From contig NZ_CBYO010000016.1 in NCBI RefSeq assembly GCF_000577245.1, positions 186,001-250,000 of the forward strand: DNA of 64,000 bases. The letters run 5' to 3'. The first letter of the stretch is position 1. Every line of letters begins with the position of its first letter. Shown here piece after piece: positions 1 through 8,861 of the stretch. Under the pieces are notes generated by a model. It did not search any database. It was given only the letters and a program-made list of their open reading frames with translations, and was not told the DNA's origin. The position numbers and the translations under genes are program-made. Origin of the DNA: Paucisalibacillus algeriensis. Its GTDB lineage: Bacteria; Bacillota; Bacilli; Bacillales; Amphibacillaceae.

Positions 1-244
1 CAGCAGCAAATTGAACGAGGCCTTTTATGTCATTTGGGTTGGTTACATCACAGGTTTTATACGTCACATTATGGTTTGATGTGCTTTCTTGAATTTCCGC
101 AACTACCGCTCTTAAATCCTCTTCATTACGGCTAGAAACAACAACATGGGCACCTTCTTGAGCAAACTGAGATGCTGTTGCTTTACCTAGGCCTTTACTC
201 GCAGCCATGACGATTACTGATTTGCCTTTTAATCCTAGATCCAT
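1..244 (-). CDS. SDR-family oxidoreductase, N-terminal part (cut by window edge)
   Basis: The visible 81 residues begin MDLGLKGKSVIVMAAS and contain the glycine-rich Rossmann cofactor motif of short-chain dehydrogenases (AASKGLGKA, about residues 14-22). The SSRN segment at the end of the second strand is typical of NADP-preferring SDRs. The start is set by a TAAGGAGG ribosome site just upstream. The catalytic Tyr-Lys region lies outside the window, so the substrate cannot be inferred. Confidence 0.9.
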   Translation of the reverse strand, partial: MDLGLKGKSVIVMAASKGLGKATASQFAQEGAHVVVSSRNEEDLRAVVAEIQESTSNHNVTYKTCDVTNPNDIKGLVQFAA

Positions 245-367
245 ATGTATTACCTCCTTAAAATTTCCACTAAGAAGATTATAACATACTATCGCAATAG
301 TCAGAAAAGAATGTAATAACTATTATAAAAATGCCAGACTACCTGTATTGGCTGTCTGACATTTCCA

Positions 368-628
368 TTAGCTTTTCTTAAATTTACTTCCATTACTATT
401 TGCCCTAAGTTTAGCAAGTAAATCTGCAGTAGTTTCTTTTGCTTCTTTTTCGGCTTCCTGGTCAATGGCTAGGATTTGATAATCGCCATTTTCGTTTGCT
501 ATTTTAAATACTGTGTTAATCTTACTTCCCTCAGGTAGTTCTTCTTTTAAAACAACGAGTTCCGCTTTATCTTCCTCAATTAAAATCACTGCTTGATTGC
601 CTTCAAACCTGTCTAGTACACCTCTCAT
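368..628 (-). CDS. DUF3006 domain protein
   Basis: This is a small (86 aa) cytosolic-looking protein beginning MRGVLDRFEGNQAVIL, matching the DUF3006 pattern (a VLDRFEG..AVIL..E start, then a short beta-rich body). The ATG is preferred over an upstream TTG at 646 because GGAGGG sits 5-7 bases before it. The gene follows the MBL-fold lipoprotein gene by under 20 bases and is presumably cotranscribed. DUF3006 genes are known to sit beside ComEC-like MBL hydrolases. The function is unknown; the C-terminal tail is Lys/Ala-rich. Confidence 0.85.
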   Translation of the reverse strand: MRGVLDRFEGNQAVILIEEDKAELVVLKEELPEGSKINTVFKIANENGDYQILAIDQEAEKEAKETTADLLAKLRANSNGSKFKKS

Positions 629-646
629 GGTTATCCCTCCGAACAA

Positions 647-1915
647 TTAATTAACACATGCAACACCTTCTGCAACAATATCTTTTATTCTAGCTGGTCC
701 AATTCCATTGATACGGTCCAAATCTTCTACAGAGCTAAATGGTCGTAAGTCGATTAAATCCTGTGCCCGTTCAGGGCCAATATGTTTAATTCTCTGTACT
801 TCTTCCAAAGAAGCGGTATTAATATTGATACAGCTACCATTCGATTGGTTATTCGATGTGTCGGCATTAGAACTTGAATTTTGATTGGAACCTGAATTAT
901 TAGATGCTGTACTTTTTGGTGTTACTGTACCATCTTTTCTAGTTTTTATAGAATAGTCTTTACCATCCGTTCTAACAATAATCGTGCCATGAACATCGGT
1001 ACCATATAATTGAATCCCAAGATTCTGTATTAGAGAAACAACTTCTAGATGTGGGTGTCCATAACTATTTTCTGAACCGGCACTGTAGATAGCAACTTCT
1101 GGACTAACTGCTTCTACAAAGGCTTGATTACTGGACGTACTAGATCCATGGTGTCCTAATTGAAGAATGTCTGCATCGACACTGAGACCGGAATTCATCA
1201 TCCAATTCTCTGCACGTTGATCAGCATCTCCGGTAAATAGGAATGTTACCTCTCCGTATGTGAAAAGTAGCGAGATGGATTCTTCATTGGAAGCACCGGT
1301 GATGGAGTTTGGATACAACACTTTAACATTCATAGGTCCAATATCGTATTCTTCACCAGTTCTTGGTTCGTGATAGTTTGCTCCACTCGTTAGAACAGCC
1401 TCTAAAGCACGTTGGAATGTGTTAGATGTACTTTCATTACCCGAAAGCCAAACTTCCGTAACGGAAAACTCGTTAATAACATCTGCTAACTGTCCAATAT
1501 GGTCTGCATCTGGATGACTGCCGATGACTAAATCTAGACTTGTTACTCCTTGTGATTGAAGATAATTCACAACTTCATCTCCACGCCAATCACCAGCATC
1601 AAATAGAATATTATGTTCCTCATATTGAAGTAAGGTAGCATCTGCTTGCCCTACATCAATATAGTGAACTTGAAGTTCTCCAAGATTTTCTACTTGTTTG
1701 GTAGTATCTTGCTTCGTTTCTTGTGAGGTTTCTTCGTTAGCGGATTTGCTTTGTTCTTCCGTTGTATTTTCAGCGTTTTCCTCTTCAAGCGATACTACCG
1801 ATTCCTTTTTCTCTACCTCATTCGCTAAATGATCACTTCTTTCCTGTTCCACTCCTTGGCCGCATGCAACTAAGAAAATGGCCATAAACATGGGTAGTAT
1901 GAGTCTTTTATACAT
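647..1915 (-). CDS. Surface lipoprotein: MBL-fold hydrolase (ComEC C-terminal type) plus helix-hairpin-helix domain
   Basis: The 422-residue protein starts with a lipoprotein signal (lipobox LVAC, Cys18), followed by a Glu/Thr/Ser-rich linker to about residue 78. A metallo-beta-lactamase fold of the ComEC/Rec2 C-terminal type follows, with SHPDADH at about 133-139, GDAD further on and LGHHGS later. After an Asn/Ser-rich linker there is a ComEA-like helix-hairpin-helix pair (CININTASLEEV, then GIGPARIKDI) at about 365-422. The likely role is an extracellular, membrane-tethered nuclease or DNA-handling hydrolase; that is inference. It is upstream of the DUF3006 gene in the same operon. Confidence 0.88.
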   Translation of the reverse strand: MYKRLILPMFMAIFLVACGQGVEQERSDHLANEVEKKESVVSLEEENAENTTEEQSKSANEETSQETKQDTTKQVENLGELQVHYIDVGQADATLLQYEEHNILFDAGDWRGDEVVNYLQSQGVTSLDLVIGSHPDADHIGQLADVINEFSVTEVWLSGNESTSNTFQRALEAVLTSGANYHEPRTGEEYDIGPMNVKVLYPNSITGASNEESISLLFTYGEVTFLFTGDADQRAENWMMNSGLSVDADILQLGHHGSSTSSNQAFVEAVSPEVAIYSAGSENSYGHPHLEVVSLIQNLGIQLYGTDVHGTIIVRTDGKDYSIKTRKDGTVTPKSTASNNSGSNQNSSSNADTSNNQSNGSCININTASLEEVQRIKHIGPERAQDLIDLRPFSSVEDLDRINGIGPARIKDIVAEGVACVN

Positions 1916-2210
1916 TGTATTCCCCCATTAGTAGTTAAATAATTTCCTTACTAATCGTATCAAAATAGCAAGAAGATATCTATATGATCAATCAATTAGA
2001 GAGGTTTAGACGATGTGCTAGAACTCAATTTGGTTATTTTTAATCGAAATTCTATTTTTTATAGCAAATTGATAAGTAAATACAAATTTGTTAATATTGA
2101 TCATCTGATTTCTACCCAATTTCTACTAGTAAAAATCCATTTTGTAAAGATGACATGAGATTAGAATATTGCCATACTTAGTCAAAAAAGGGGAGAGGAC
2201 AGGGGAAGTC

Positions 2211-2576
2211 ATGTACATTAGAAACATATTGATTTTCTTTTTATTCTTTTTATTGGTTTGTAATGGCTTAGTTACAATCTTTGCTGAAAAAATTTCACTT
2301 GAAAAGGAAGGGAAGTCTATAGATTTTATTAGCGTGACAGGCATGGTCGATCGTATGGAGAATGGGGAGTTGGCGGTCATTTTAGTGGAAGAATTGGAGT
2401 CAGAATTTGTAGTGAATACAAGTGACATTGATACTAAATTAGCCCGGGATGTTTGGGTTGATCTTATCATAGTGGGAAAGGAAATAAAGGAGTTAACCAT
2501 AAATGTGGAAAAAACACAGGAAAGGGAGAAGGAGATTAAGGAACTAATGAAGGGAATAAAAGAAGAAATGGATTGA
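2211..2576 (+). CDS. Membrane-anchored DUF3006-like protein
   Basis: A 121-residue protein with an N-terminal hydrophobic segment (about residues 5-24) followed by a domain that parallels the DUF3006 protein at 368-628: VTGMVDRMENGELAVILVEE compares with GVLDRFEGNQAVILIEE. A charged, Lys/Glu-rich helical tail closes it. The ATG at 2211 is chosen because a purine-rich AGGGGAAG precedes it; the longer frame from 2169 lacks a ribosome site. It is transcribed away from the MBL/DUF3006 operon. The function is unknown. Confidence 0.7.
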   Translation: MYIRNILIFFLFFLLVCNGLVTIFAEKISLEKEGKSIDFISVTGMVDRMENGELAVILVEELESEFVVNTSDIDTKLARDVWVDLIIVGKEIKELTINVEKTQEREKEIKELMKGIKEEMD

Positions 2577-2581
2577 TTTCT

Positions 2582-2830
2582 TTATAATCCAAATTGTTCC
2601 TTAACCATTTTTGCTACTTCTTTTGCATTGATAGTTGTATTATTAATTCTCATGTAATTCGTTTAATTTCCCCTGGCAAAGAATATAAACGATATTTTTT
2701 CATGGAGTTTGTTAAATCCTTTTCGGACCACTCTATATTCTGTTTTGTTGGCTTATGTCCAAGTCTAAGGGGTGTTTTATTTCTTACTAACCTTTCATCT
2801 AGTTCTGCTTCAAGTTCAATTAAATACGTT
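2582..2830 (-). pseudogene. Possible remnant or frameshifted small gene
   Basis: Two reading frames downstream of the yitT terminator look protein-like. One runs from about 2830 to 2650 (YLIELEAELDERL ... YRLYSLPGEIKRI) with no usable start. The other, 2653-2582, encodes 23 residues starting MRINNTTINAKEV. They overlap as ATGA at the junction, and read together they resemble one short protein with a frameshift. No family was recognised. The alternative is chance coding potential in the roughly 260-base gap between two convergent genes. Confidence 0.3.
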
Positions 2831-2835
2831 AGTTC

Positions 2836-2872
2836 AAAAAAAGATAACAGCTCCAAAATCGGAGCTGTTATC
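2836..2872 (-). terminator. Intrinsic terminator of yitT-like gene
   Basis: A perfect 12-bp inverted repeat (GATAACAGCTCC / GGAGCTGTTATC) with a 6-base loop is followed, on the minus strand, by a run of seven T. It starts immediately after the YitT stop codon. Confidence 0.92.
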
Positions 2873-3739
2873 TTAATGGATCGCCTTTTTAAATTTCCCA
2901 CCATGTGCCTCTTGCGCATCGACTATGGTTATAAATGCTTTTGGATCAGTTTCGTGGACAATGGACTTTAATTTTGCAATTTCTAAACGAGTTAGAACAA
3001 CAAAGATAACTTCTTTGTCCTTTTCTTCATAGCCACCTTTTCCGTATAGGTTTGTAATCATTCGTCCAAGCCTATGCTGAATCGCTTCGCCAACTTCATC
3101 ATATTCATCTGTAACGATAAGGGCTGCTTTTGTATCACCGGTTAATCCTTGTCCAACAAAGTCGATTGCTTTAGATGCAATGAAATAGGTGATGATGGAT
3201 AACATGGCCTGTTCCCAGCCTAGCACAAATCCCGCCCACGCGAAAATAAAGATGTTAATGAACATAACGAATTCACCCACGGAGAAGGGCAATTTTCGAG
3301 ATAAAAGAATTCCTAAGATTTCTGTACCATCTAATGCACCACCATTACGTATGACGATACCTACCCCAATTCCTAGAATTAATCCGCCAAAAACTGTAGC
3401 TAATAATGGCTCATCTGTAGCAGGTAAGATAGTATGAAGAGTTGGTTCAATAAGAGCTAGGGCGACTATACTGAAAAGCGATGCCAATACAAAGCTTTTT
3501 CCTATAAATTTGTACCCTGCAATTAAAAACGGAATGTTGAAGATGAAAATTAGGATACCAAAATTCAGTCCTGTAAGATTGTTAGTAAGTAAGGATACAC
3601 CAATGATTCCACCATCAATAATGGTATTTGGTATTAAGAAAAGTTCAAGTGCAACTGCTGCTAGTGTTGCCCCAATGAGCATCATAATGTAACGTGTAAT
3701 AATACTTCCGATAGATTCCTTTTTATGCTGTTTTCCCAT
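2873..3739 (-). CDS. YitT family membrane protein (DUF161/DUF2179)
   Basis: A 288-residue integral membrane protein of usual family length. Five to six hydrophobic segments fill residues 10-200, including the conserved start of the family (GGIIGVSLL, then FNIPF). A soluble C-terminal DUF2179-type domain follows ([20 protein letters not shown]). An AGAAGGTG site precedes the ATG. YitT-family proteins are conserved Bacillus membrane proteins of unresolved transport function. It is monocistronic and ends at a strong hairpin. Confidence 0.92.
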   Translation of the reverse strand: MGKQHKKESIGSIITRYIMMLIGATLAAVALELFLIPNTIIDGGIIGVSLLTNNLTGLNFGILIFIFNIPFLIAGYKFIGKSFVLASLFSIVALALIEPTLHTILPATDEPLLATVFGGLILGIGVGIVIRNGGALDGTEILGILLSRKLPFSVGEFVMFINIFIFAWAGFVLGWEQAMLSIITYFIASKAIDFVGQGLTGDTKAALIVTDEYDEVGEAIQHRLGRMITNLYGKGGYEEKDKEVIFVVLTRLEIAKLKSIVHETDPKAFITIVDAQEAHGGKFKKAIH

Positions 3740-3881
3740 ATCAATACACCTTCTTTGAAAAAAATGAAAAAAATGGTACTTTTAGATTATACATGAAAAT
3801 GGATATTCTATGTTGTGCTAAACTATTTGTTACCATACTTTTCTAGTTAGAATTCAAAAAAACTTAACGGGGGAATATAAA

Positions 3882-4370
3882 TTGGATATTTCGGTACCTA
3901 TTGGGAATGGCATATTTAATTTTCGGGCAGGGGTTATTTTGGTTGATGGTGACCGAGTTTTGTTGCACAAAAAGGAGCATGACACCTTTTGGGCGCTGCC
4001 AGGTGGAAGGGTGTCGATGTTTGAAAGTAGCTCTGAGACGGCGGTTCGCGAACTAAAAGAAGAGATAGGTGTCGATGTAGTCGTGGAAAGGTTGCTGTGG
4101 CATACGGAAAACTTCTTTCCATTTGAAGATAAGAAATTTCATGAGGTAGCAGATTATTATTTAGTAAGATTACAAGATTCTCACACCATCTATTGTGGCG
4201 AGAGTCAATTTACGGGGATGGAAGGAGACGATGTATTAATTTATAAGTGGTTTGATATTTCGGAACTTCCAGGAACAGAGCTATATCCTGAATTCTTAAG
4301 AGAAGATTTAAGAGAACTTCCCGAACATCCGGTGTTCTTGACAATTAATCAGATGGACGATTTAGGGTGA
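3882..4370 (+). CDS. Nudix hydrolase
   Basis: The 162-residue protein carries a complete Nudix box at about residues 40-62 (GGRVSMFES...AVRELKEEIGV), which binds the divalent metal and cleaves a nucleoside-diphosphate-linked substrate. The substrate cannot be read from sequence. It starts at TTG, supported by a GGGGGAA site 6-8 bases upstream. It is followed 28 bases later by the GGCT-like gene on the same strand and may be cotranscribed with it. Confidence 0.92.
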   Translation: MDISVPIGNGIFNFRAGVILVDGDRVLLHKKEHDTFWALPGGRVSMFESSSETAVRELKEEIGVDVVVERLLWHTENFFPFEDKKFHEVADYYLVRLQDSHTIYCGESQFTGMEGDDVLIYKWFDISELPGTELYPEFLREDLRELPEHPVFLTINQMDDLG

Positions 4371-4398
4371 TTCACTCTGCTAGAAAGGAGCATATGAA

Positions 4399-5013
4399 AT
4401 GGATGTTTGGTACGCAAGTTACGGCTCTAATATAATGGAAAAACGGTTTATGGCTTATATTCATGGTGGAATAGTGCAAGGTTCTGAACAATTGGAACGA
4501 GGGTGTCATGATAAAACTGCTCCCAAAAAGAGTGGACGGATTGATATTAAGTATCCCCTCTATTTTTCCAAAGAAGGATCCAAATGGGGGAAAGGCGGAG
4601 TTGCGTTTATTGGAACCGAGCAATCTGAAACGGAAAACACAATTGGAAGAATGTACCTAATCACAGAAGAACAATTCCGTGATGTTGTTTCCCAAGAAAA
4701 CAATGGAATGGAAGTACAAATTGATCTTATTGAAGTGGAGAAAAATGGGTTTGTTGATATACATAATGGCTGGTATAACCGAGTTGTATTTCTAGGAAAA
4801 CAGAATGGATCCCCGATTTTCACGTTTACAAGTAGTTATTCGTTGAACTCGGTTTTGTTTACGAAGCCATCTTCCGCATACTTGTCCGTTATTGCAAAAG
4901 GGTTAATGGAGCTTGGACTTACATGGGAAGAGGCAGTTGACTATTTTCTGAACAAGAAAGGAATTCAGGGGAGTTTCTCTAAAGTTTCCTTAGGTGATTA
5001 TCTAATATACTAG
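4399..5013 (+). CDS. Gamma-glutamylcyclotransferase-like (AIG2/GGCT fold) protein
   Basis: The 204-residue protein opens with WYASYGSN, the substrate-loop signature of the GGCT/AIG2 fold. The family releases 5-oxoproline from gamma-glutamyl compounds. The usual catalytic Glu cannot be pinpointed with certainty. AAAGGAG eight bases upstream fixes the ATG. It sits between the Nudix gene and a small membrane protein gene, 19 bases from the latter. The assignment rests mainly on the N-terminal motif. Confidence 0.7.
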   Translation: MDVWYASYGSNIMEKRFMAYIHGGIVQGSEQLERGCHDKTAPKKSGRIDIKYPLYFSKEGSKWGKGGVAFIGTEQSETENTIGRMYLITEEQFRDVVSQENNGMEVQIDLIEVEKNGFVDIHNGWYNRVVFLGKQNGSPIFTFTSSYSLNSVLFTKPSSAYLSVIAKGLMELGLTWEEAVDYFLNKKGIQGSFSKVSLGDYLIY

Positions 5014-5032
5014 TATAGAAAAGAAGGACGTT

Positions 5033-5293
5033 ATGATGAATCTTTGTAAATATAGTCTAGTACTCTATATACTTGCACTGTTATTGTTAGTTGTTCCTGT
5101 TCTGATTACGTTAGGAACAGATGAGAACTATGGGCTGACATGGCATTTATTATTTACTAATATAGCAATTGGGTTTCTTTTATTAGGGAAAGTCTTATCT
5201 CTCATTCAAAAAAGAAAAGAAAACAAAAGTATTATTGCAGATACTAGCATTATAGTTGTTCTATTTATAATCTTTGTTCCGAGGTTGTTTTAG
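5033..5293 (+). CDS. Small three-helix membrane protein
   Basis: An 86-residue protein with three hydrophobic stretches (about 8-27, 37-55 and 67-84) separated by short polar loops; the loop QKRKENK is basic. AAGAAGG five bases upstream supports the first of two adjacent ATG codons. It lies at the end of the Nudix/GGCT run and before a terminator. No family was recognised. Confidence 0.7.
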   Translation: MMNLCKYSLVLYILALLLLVVPVLITLGTDENYGLTWHLLFTNIAIGFLLLGKVLSLIQKRKENKSIIADTSIIVVLFIIFVPRLF

Positions 5294-5302
5294 AGGAAAT
5301 TG

Positions 5303-5332
5303 AAGGAGTTTGGACTATCCAAACTCCTTTTT
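5303..5332 (+). terminator. Intrinsic terminator
   Basis: AAGGAGTTTGG and CCAAACTCCTT form an 11-bp stem with a 5-base loop followed by T residues. It closes the Nudix/GGCT/membrane-protein group and faces the convergent gene at 5331. Confidence 0.9.
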
Positions 5333-6116
5333 ACAACCGCACATTTATCATAGAATTCTTATCTCCTTTATAATAAAAGACACCTTCCATAATCTGTGTA
5401 TCTGGGAAATGCAAGTGATCCCAGTAAAATTTTAAGGCTTCCTCACGATCTACTATTTGGTTAAAATTCTCAAGGGCAAGTATGGAGTTCATGTTAAGTT
5501 CGTATCCAGCCTCTAGGTAGGTAATGAAGAGTTTTAGTTTTTCAAATGTCAGTCGTTCCTTTCTTTGAAAAACGGCTGTATATAGTACGGATCTGTAATG
5601 TTGCAACACTGGGTTTTTAGCGATTTCATTCACGATATGTATACGATTATGCTTAATTGCTAGATCCATGTATTTCTCTGGTATTGTTTCATTGAAAATA
5701 AGACTGAATACGTCTTGTTTCTTACAACCAGTGTGTTGACAAATTTTCTTAACATCATATTTTGTTTCCTTCAATAAAATTGCCAGGTATTCGTGTTTTA
5801 ATTCGTACTTCACATTTTCCGCCATGCAAGACTGAAACAATTGGAACGTCCATTCAAGCTCAGAAATCTGTTCCCAATCGGATATAAATACCGGAACAAT
5901 TTTAATAGGATGATTTAATAGTAACTTGTTATAAGCTTCAATGCCTTTATGTAAAAGTAGCTCCCCATGTTTATTTCGAATGACATGTACATATGGAATA
6001 TTGGCTGATGTGTATTTGTGATAGGAATGACGAGTGAGGGATTGGGAAGATGTGTGTCGAGCTTTTATTTTTCGAAATAGAACCCATTCAATCTTAATAA
6101 AATCCAATTTTATCAA
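5331..6116 (-). CDS. Diverged ParB/sulfiredoxin-fold-like protein
   Basis: A 261-residue protein. Residues about 38-80 (IPYVHVIRNKHGELLLHKG, then KIVPVFIS) resemble the ParB N-terminal fold that surrounds a nucleotide-binding pocket. Residues about 110-135 (LLKETKYDVKKICQHTG) resemble the ParB helix-turn-helix. The rest is helical and unassigned. The canonical GERR-type CTP motif is absent. It begins with TTG, six bases after AGAGGG. A weak, motif-level assignment; it might act as a DNA-binding regulator. Confidence 0.5.
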   Translation of the reverse strand: MIKLDFIKIEWVLFRKIKARHTSSQSLTRHSYHKYTSANIPYVHVIRNKHGELLLHKGIEAYNKLLLNHPIKIVPVFISDWEQISELEWTFQLFQSCMAENVKYELKHEYLAILLKETKYDVKKICQHTGCKKQDVFSLIFNETIPEKYMDLAIKHNRIHIVNEIAKNPVLQHYRSVLYTAVFQRKERLTFEKLKLFITYLEAGYELNMNSILALENFNQIVDREEALKFYWDHLHFPDTQIMEGVFYYKGDKNSMINVRL

Positions 6117-6223
6117 TCCTTTCCCTCTTGTTTCTAAAGGTTATGAAGGAAGTGAATTGTCCTATACCATTGTTATATGTTTGTAATGAACGTGCGAGAT
6201 CAAGGGTAGTTTGGTTAAAAGAA

Positions 6224-6263
6224 AAAGGTGTGGGAGCAATTTTAGAATTGCTCCCGCACCTTT
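6224..6263 (-). terminator. Intrinsic terminator of the STAND ATPase gene
   Basis: A long inverted repeat (AAAGGTGTGGGAGCAATT / AATTGCTCCCGCACCTTT) with a short loop, followed on the minus strand by a T-rich tract. It sits just after the stop codon at 6271. Confidence 0.92.
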
Positions 6264-6270
6264 GATTTTA

Positions 6271-8745
6271 TTATAGAAATGGTAAAGAAATAATATCAGT
6301 ATTGCCTAGGCTTGTTTGCACGGCTTGTTTTTCTTGCAATTCGTAGTTTAAATGCTTTGCTTTCTGGGACCAAAGGCTGATCGGCTCTCCGGAACCAGTT
6401 CCACCTTTAATATGGCAACGTTCTAGTCCGATATTTGCTTGAATTAATCCCCACTCCTGTTGGATGGTTTGATAAATATCAATTGCCAGGTTAAAGTAAT
6501 GGGCTGCTTCTTTCAAGAGACCTTTCTGGAGATTAGTCTCTCCTTTTGATAAGTAAACATGAGCTTCCCAGCCTTTTATTCCTACCTTTTTAATAAGTTT
6601 CATTGCTTCATTTAATAAATCCTCAGCTAATGTGTACTCCTCTTTCATACGATAAATATCGGCTAATGTACAAACTAGAATAGCCTCATATCGTTCATAC
6701 CCACCTTTTCGAGCAATATCGATGGCAATCTCACAAAAATCTATAGCCCATTTATGATGTCCATTTACTTTAAGAATATCCGCATACTTTCGGAGAGCCC
6801 TTACCAAATAATTGTTCATCCCTGTTTCCTGGGCATAACGGATCGATGCTACTAACCATTTTCTGCTAAATGTTAAATCTCCTGATAAAACTCCTAAATT
6901 ACCACCAAGCATAAACAATAATTCATTATATTCCTCATGCCATTTTTTCTCTCTTAAAATGTTTTCATAGCTTAATAGCTCATGAATTAATGGCTTAACA
7001 GGCAATGAAAACATCTGGTGATGGACTTTGCGAATTACCAGATGAGTTTTTTCTTTGGAAGCCAAAATTTCGAGAATATCCTGATTGGCAAATAATTCCT
7101 CTATCATTGCTATCGCAGATCCGTATTCACCATTTAAGTGAACCATATCAATTAATATTTGCATTAAGGAGATTCCGAGTGAATTTGCTCCGTGCTCTTG
7201 GTATAGCTGTTCTAATACTTGGCGAAGAAAGCTAGTTTCTCCACGTAATTGCAGCTTTTTAAGTGTTTGTAAACAAGTTGAGGAAAGCCAATTGAGAAAT
7301 TGCTCTTTTTCCATATATGCTTGATGGTGGAATATGGATTCCTCAAGTGCTTGAATTTCTTTTTCAGAATTCAGGCTAGCTGTAGAATATTTCATTACAA
7401 GACCATCAAAATATTTAGCGAGTGATTGATGGACTTTGGTTACCAACTCTTTATTGGAATAATCTAGTATACCTTGTCGCATTAATGCATGAATAAATAG
7501 CTTCTCTTGTTCTTTTGATATAAAGGAGAACTTATTAAAATCATGGTATCTTGTAATTGCATATCCTGTTGGATGTACATTAAGTAGATAGCTAAATATT
7601 TCTTCCGTATAATATCTTGGAATCGTCATGACTTTTAGGGTCTCGATTTCTTCGTCCGTCAAATATTGAAGGAATCTATCTAATATTTCCCGCTGATTGG
7701 AACCAAATTTACTAACTTCCATTGCTTCTCCGCGGTTCTTTATCTCAAAATATGTATCTACAGATAAATCTAGATGGTACGGATGTCCACCACTAGAGGA
7801 GATGATTTTATCTCTAATATCCTTCTCTTCAATTCCACAATTCACCAGAAAATTTTCTGCATCCTTAGTAGAAAGGTTTTCAATAATATGGTGATCAAGA
7901 ATATCTTTCCAATCAGAATCATATTTTTCCCATTCTAAATATTCTCTTCCGCAGATGGCAAATAATACATTTGGTAGTGATCCAATCAGTTCGCGTACCC
8001 ACTTGTCTTTTGAATGGATGGTGAGTTTATTGGTCACACTTGCCCATAACGCTTCAAATGTATCTATGAAGATTACAGTATTTTTTATCTTGTATTTCTC
8101 TATTGCTTGTAGTAAATCATAGGAAAAAAATGCGATGAGTCTCTCTTCAATTTCTTGAATCGTGCAATTCTCTAACTCTACCAGTTGTTCTTTTACATCT
8201 TTATGTAGGTTCCACTTTTTACCTGAATCGTATATTCTTCCAACAATCCCCGTAATAGAGCCAGCAATTCCTAGACCATCTAACGTCCCAATGATATTCC
8301 CAAGGATTGATAGTTCGTTTGCAAAACGAAACTTTTTCTCATTGTATGAGGTATCCGGGTTCCTCTTGTAAAAGTAAAGAGAATAGGCAAGTTCAAAATG
8401 AGGAAACGAAATCTTTTTTTGATATTTTATTTCTCTGACTAGCTCAAGTAGTGCCCGTGCTGGTGAATGAAATGCTGTGTCCCTAAAATCGATTGAAGTA
8501 TAAAGTGCATTGGCGTCGTAGTCTGTTAGCTCTAATTTTAGCTGCTTTTGTAAACTAGTTTTTCCAATACCTCCGACACCATAGTACACGATAACGTCGT
8601 ACTCATCCGTGTGACTAGGTCGTTGACTAATATTGCTTAAATGATTAAAGAAGACTTCTCTCGGTAATTCGCGGTCGGTAAACGTTTTGGTTGCAAAGTA
8701 TCGACGTTCTTTTCTTCCAATTTGAAACTTTGGCTGAATTGGCAT
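6271..8745 (-). CDS. STAND-type NTPase with C-terminal TPR-like repeats
   Basis: An 824-residue protein with a P-loop at about 56-64 (GVGGIGKTS), a Walker B-like VIFIDTFEAL at about 222-231, and a GREYL sensor-like element near 270. The middle is a winged-helix-like region; helical repeats resembling TPRs occupy about 560-790 (for example ALRKYADILKVNGHHKWA). No DNA-binding or obvious effector domain is visible, unlike the LuxR-type STAND protein at 30518. STAND proteins are signal-responsive switches; here the effector partner is unknown. It is monocistronic, with its own terminator. A role in regulation or defence is possible but unproven. Confidence 0.82.
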   Translation of the reverse strand: MPIQPKFQIGRKERRYFATKTFTDRELPREVFFNHLSNISQRPSHTDEYDVIVYYGVGGIGKTSLQKQLKLELTDYDANALYTSIDFRDTAFHSPARALLELVREIKYQKKISFPHFELAYSLYFYKRNPDTSYNEKKFRFANELSILGNIIGTLDGLGIAGSITGIVGRIYDSGKKWNLHKDVKEQLVELENCTIQEIEERLIAFFSYDLLQAIEKYKIKNTVIFIDTFEALWASVTNKLTIHSKDKWVRELIGSLPNVLFAICGREYLEWEKYDSDWKDILDHHIIENLSTKDAENFLVNCGIEEKDIRDKIISSSGGHPYHLDLSVDTYFEIKNRGEAMEVSKFGSNQREILDRFLQYLTDEEIETLKVMTIPRYYTEEIFSYLLNVHPTGYAITRYHDFNKFSFISKEQEKLFIHALMRQGILDYSNKELVTKVHQSLAKYFDGLVMKYSTASLNSEKEIQALEESIFHHQAYMEKEQFLNWLSSTCLQTLKKLQLRGETSFLRQVLEQLYQEHGANSLGISLMQILIDMVHLNGEYGSAIAMIEELFANQDILEILASKEKTHLVIRKVHHQMFSLPVKPLIHELLSYENILREKKWHEEYNELLFMLGGNLGVLSGDLTFSRKWLVASIRYAQETGMNNYLVRALRKYADILKVNGHHKWAIDFCEIAIDIARKGGYERYEAILVCTLADIYRMKEEYTLAEDLLNEAMKLIKKVGIKGWEAHVYLSKGETNLQKGLLKEAAHYFNLAIDIYQTIQQEWGLIQANIGLERCHIKGGTGSGEPISLWSQKAKHLNYELQEKQAVQTSLGNTDIISLPFL

Positions 8746-8803
8746 AAATACACCCCCATATTAGCATTATAATCGGTCAAAGGTCCTAGTACCATAGGGA
8801 ATA

Positions 8804-8844
8804 TTAAAAAAGGATGCCAGGCCCCTACATTAAGGAGCTTGGCA
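8804..8844 (-). terminator. Intrinsic terminator of the lipase gene
   Basis: On the minus strand TGCCAAGCTCC pairs imperfectly with GGGGCCTGGCA and is followed by CCTTTTTTAA. It lies 18 bases past the lipase stop codon. Confidence 0.75.
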
Positions 8845-8861
8845 CCAAGATGTACAATATA

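Noticed and set aside
2594-2971. 125-residue plus-strand ORF
   Set aside because: It crosses the yitT terminator and yitT antisense, and its Ser/Phe/Cys-rich composition is atypical of a real protein.
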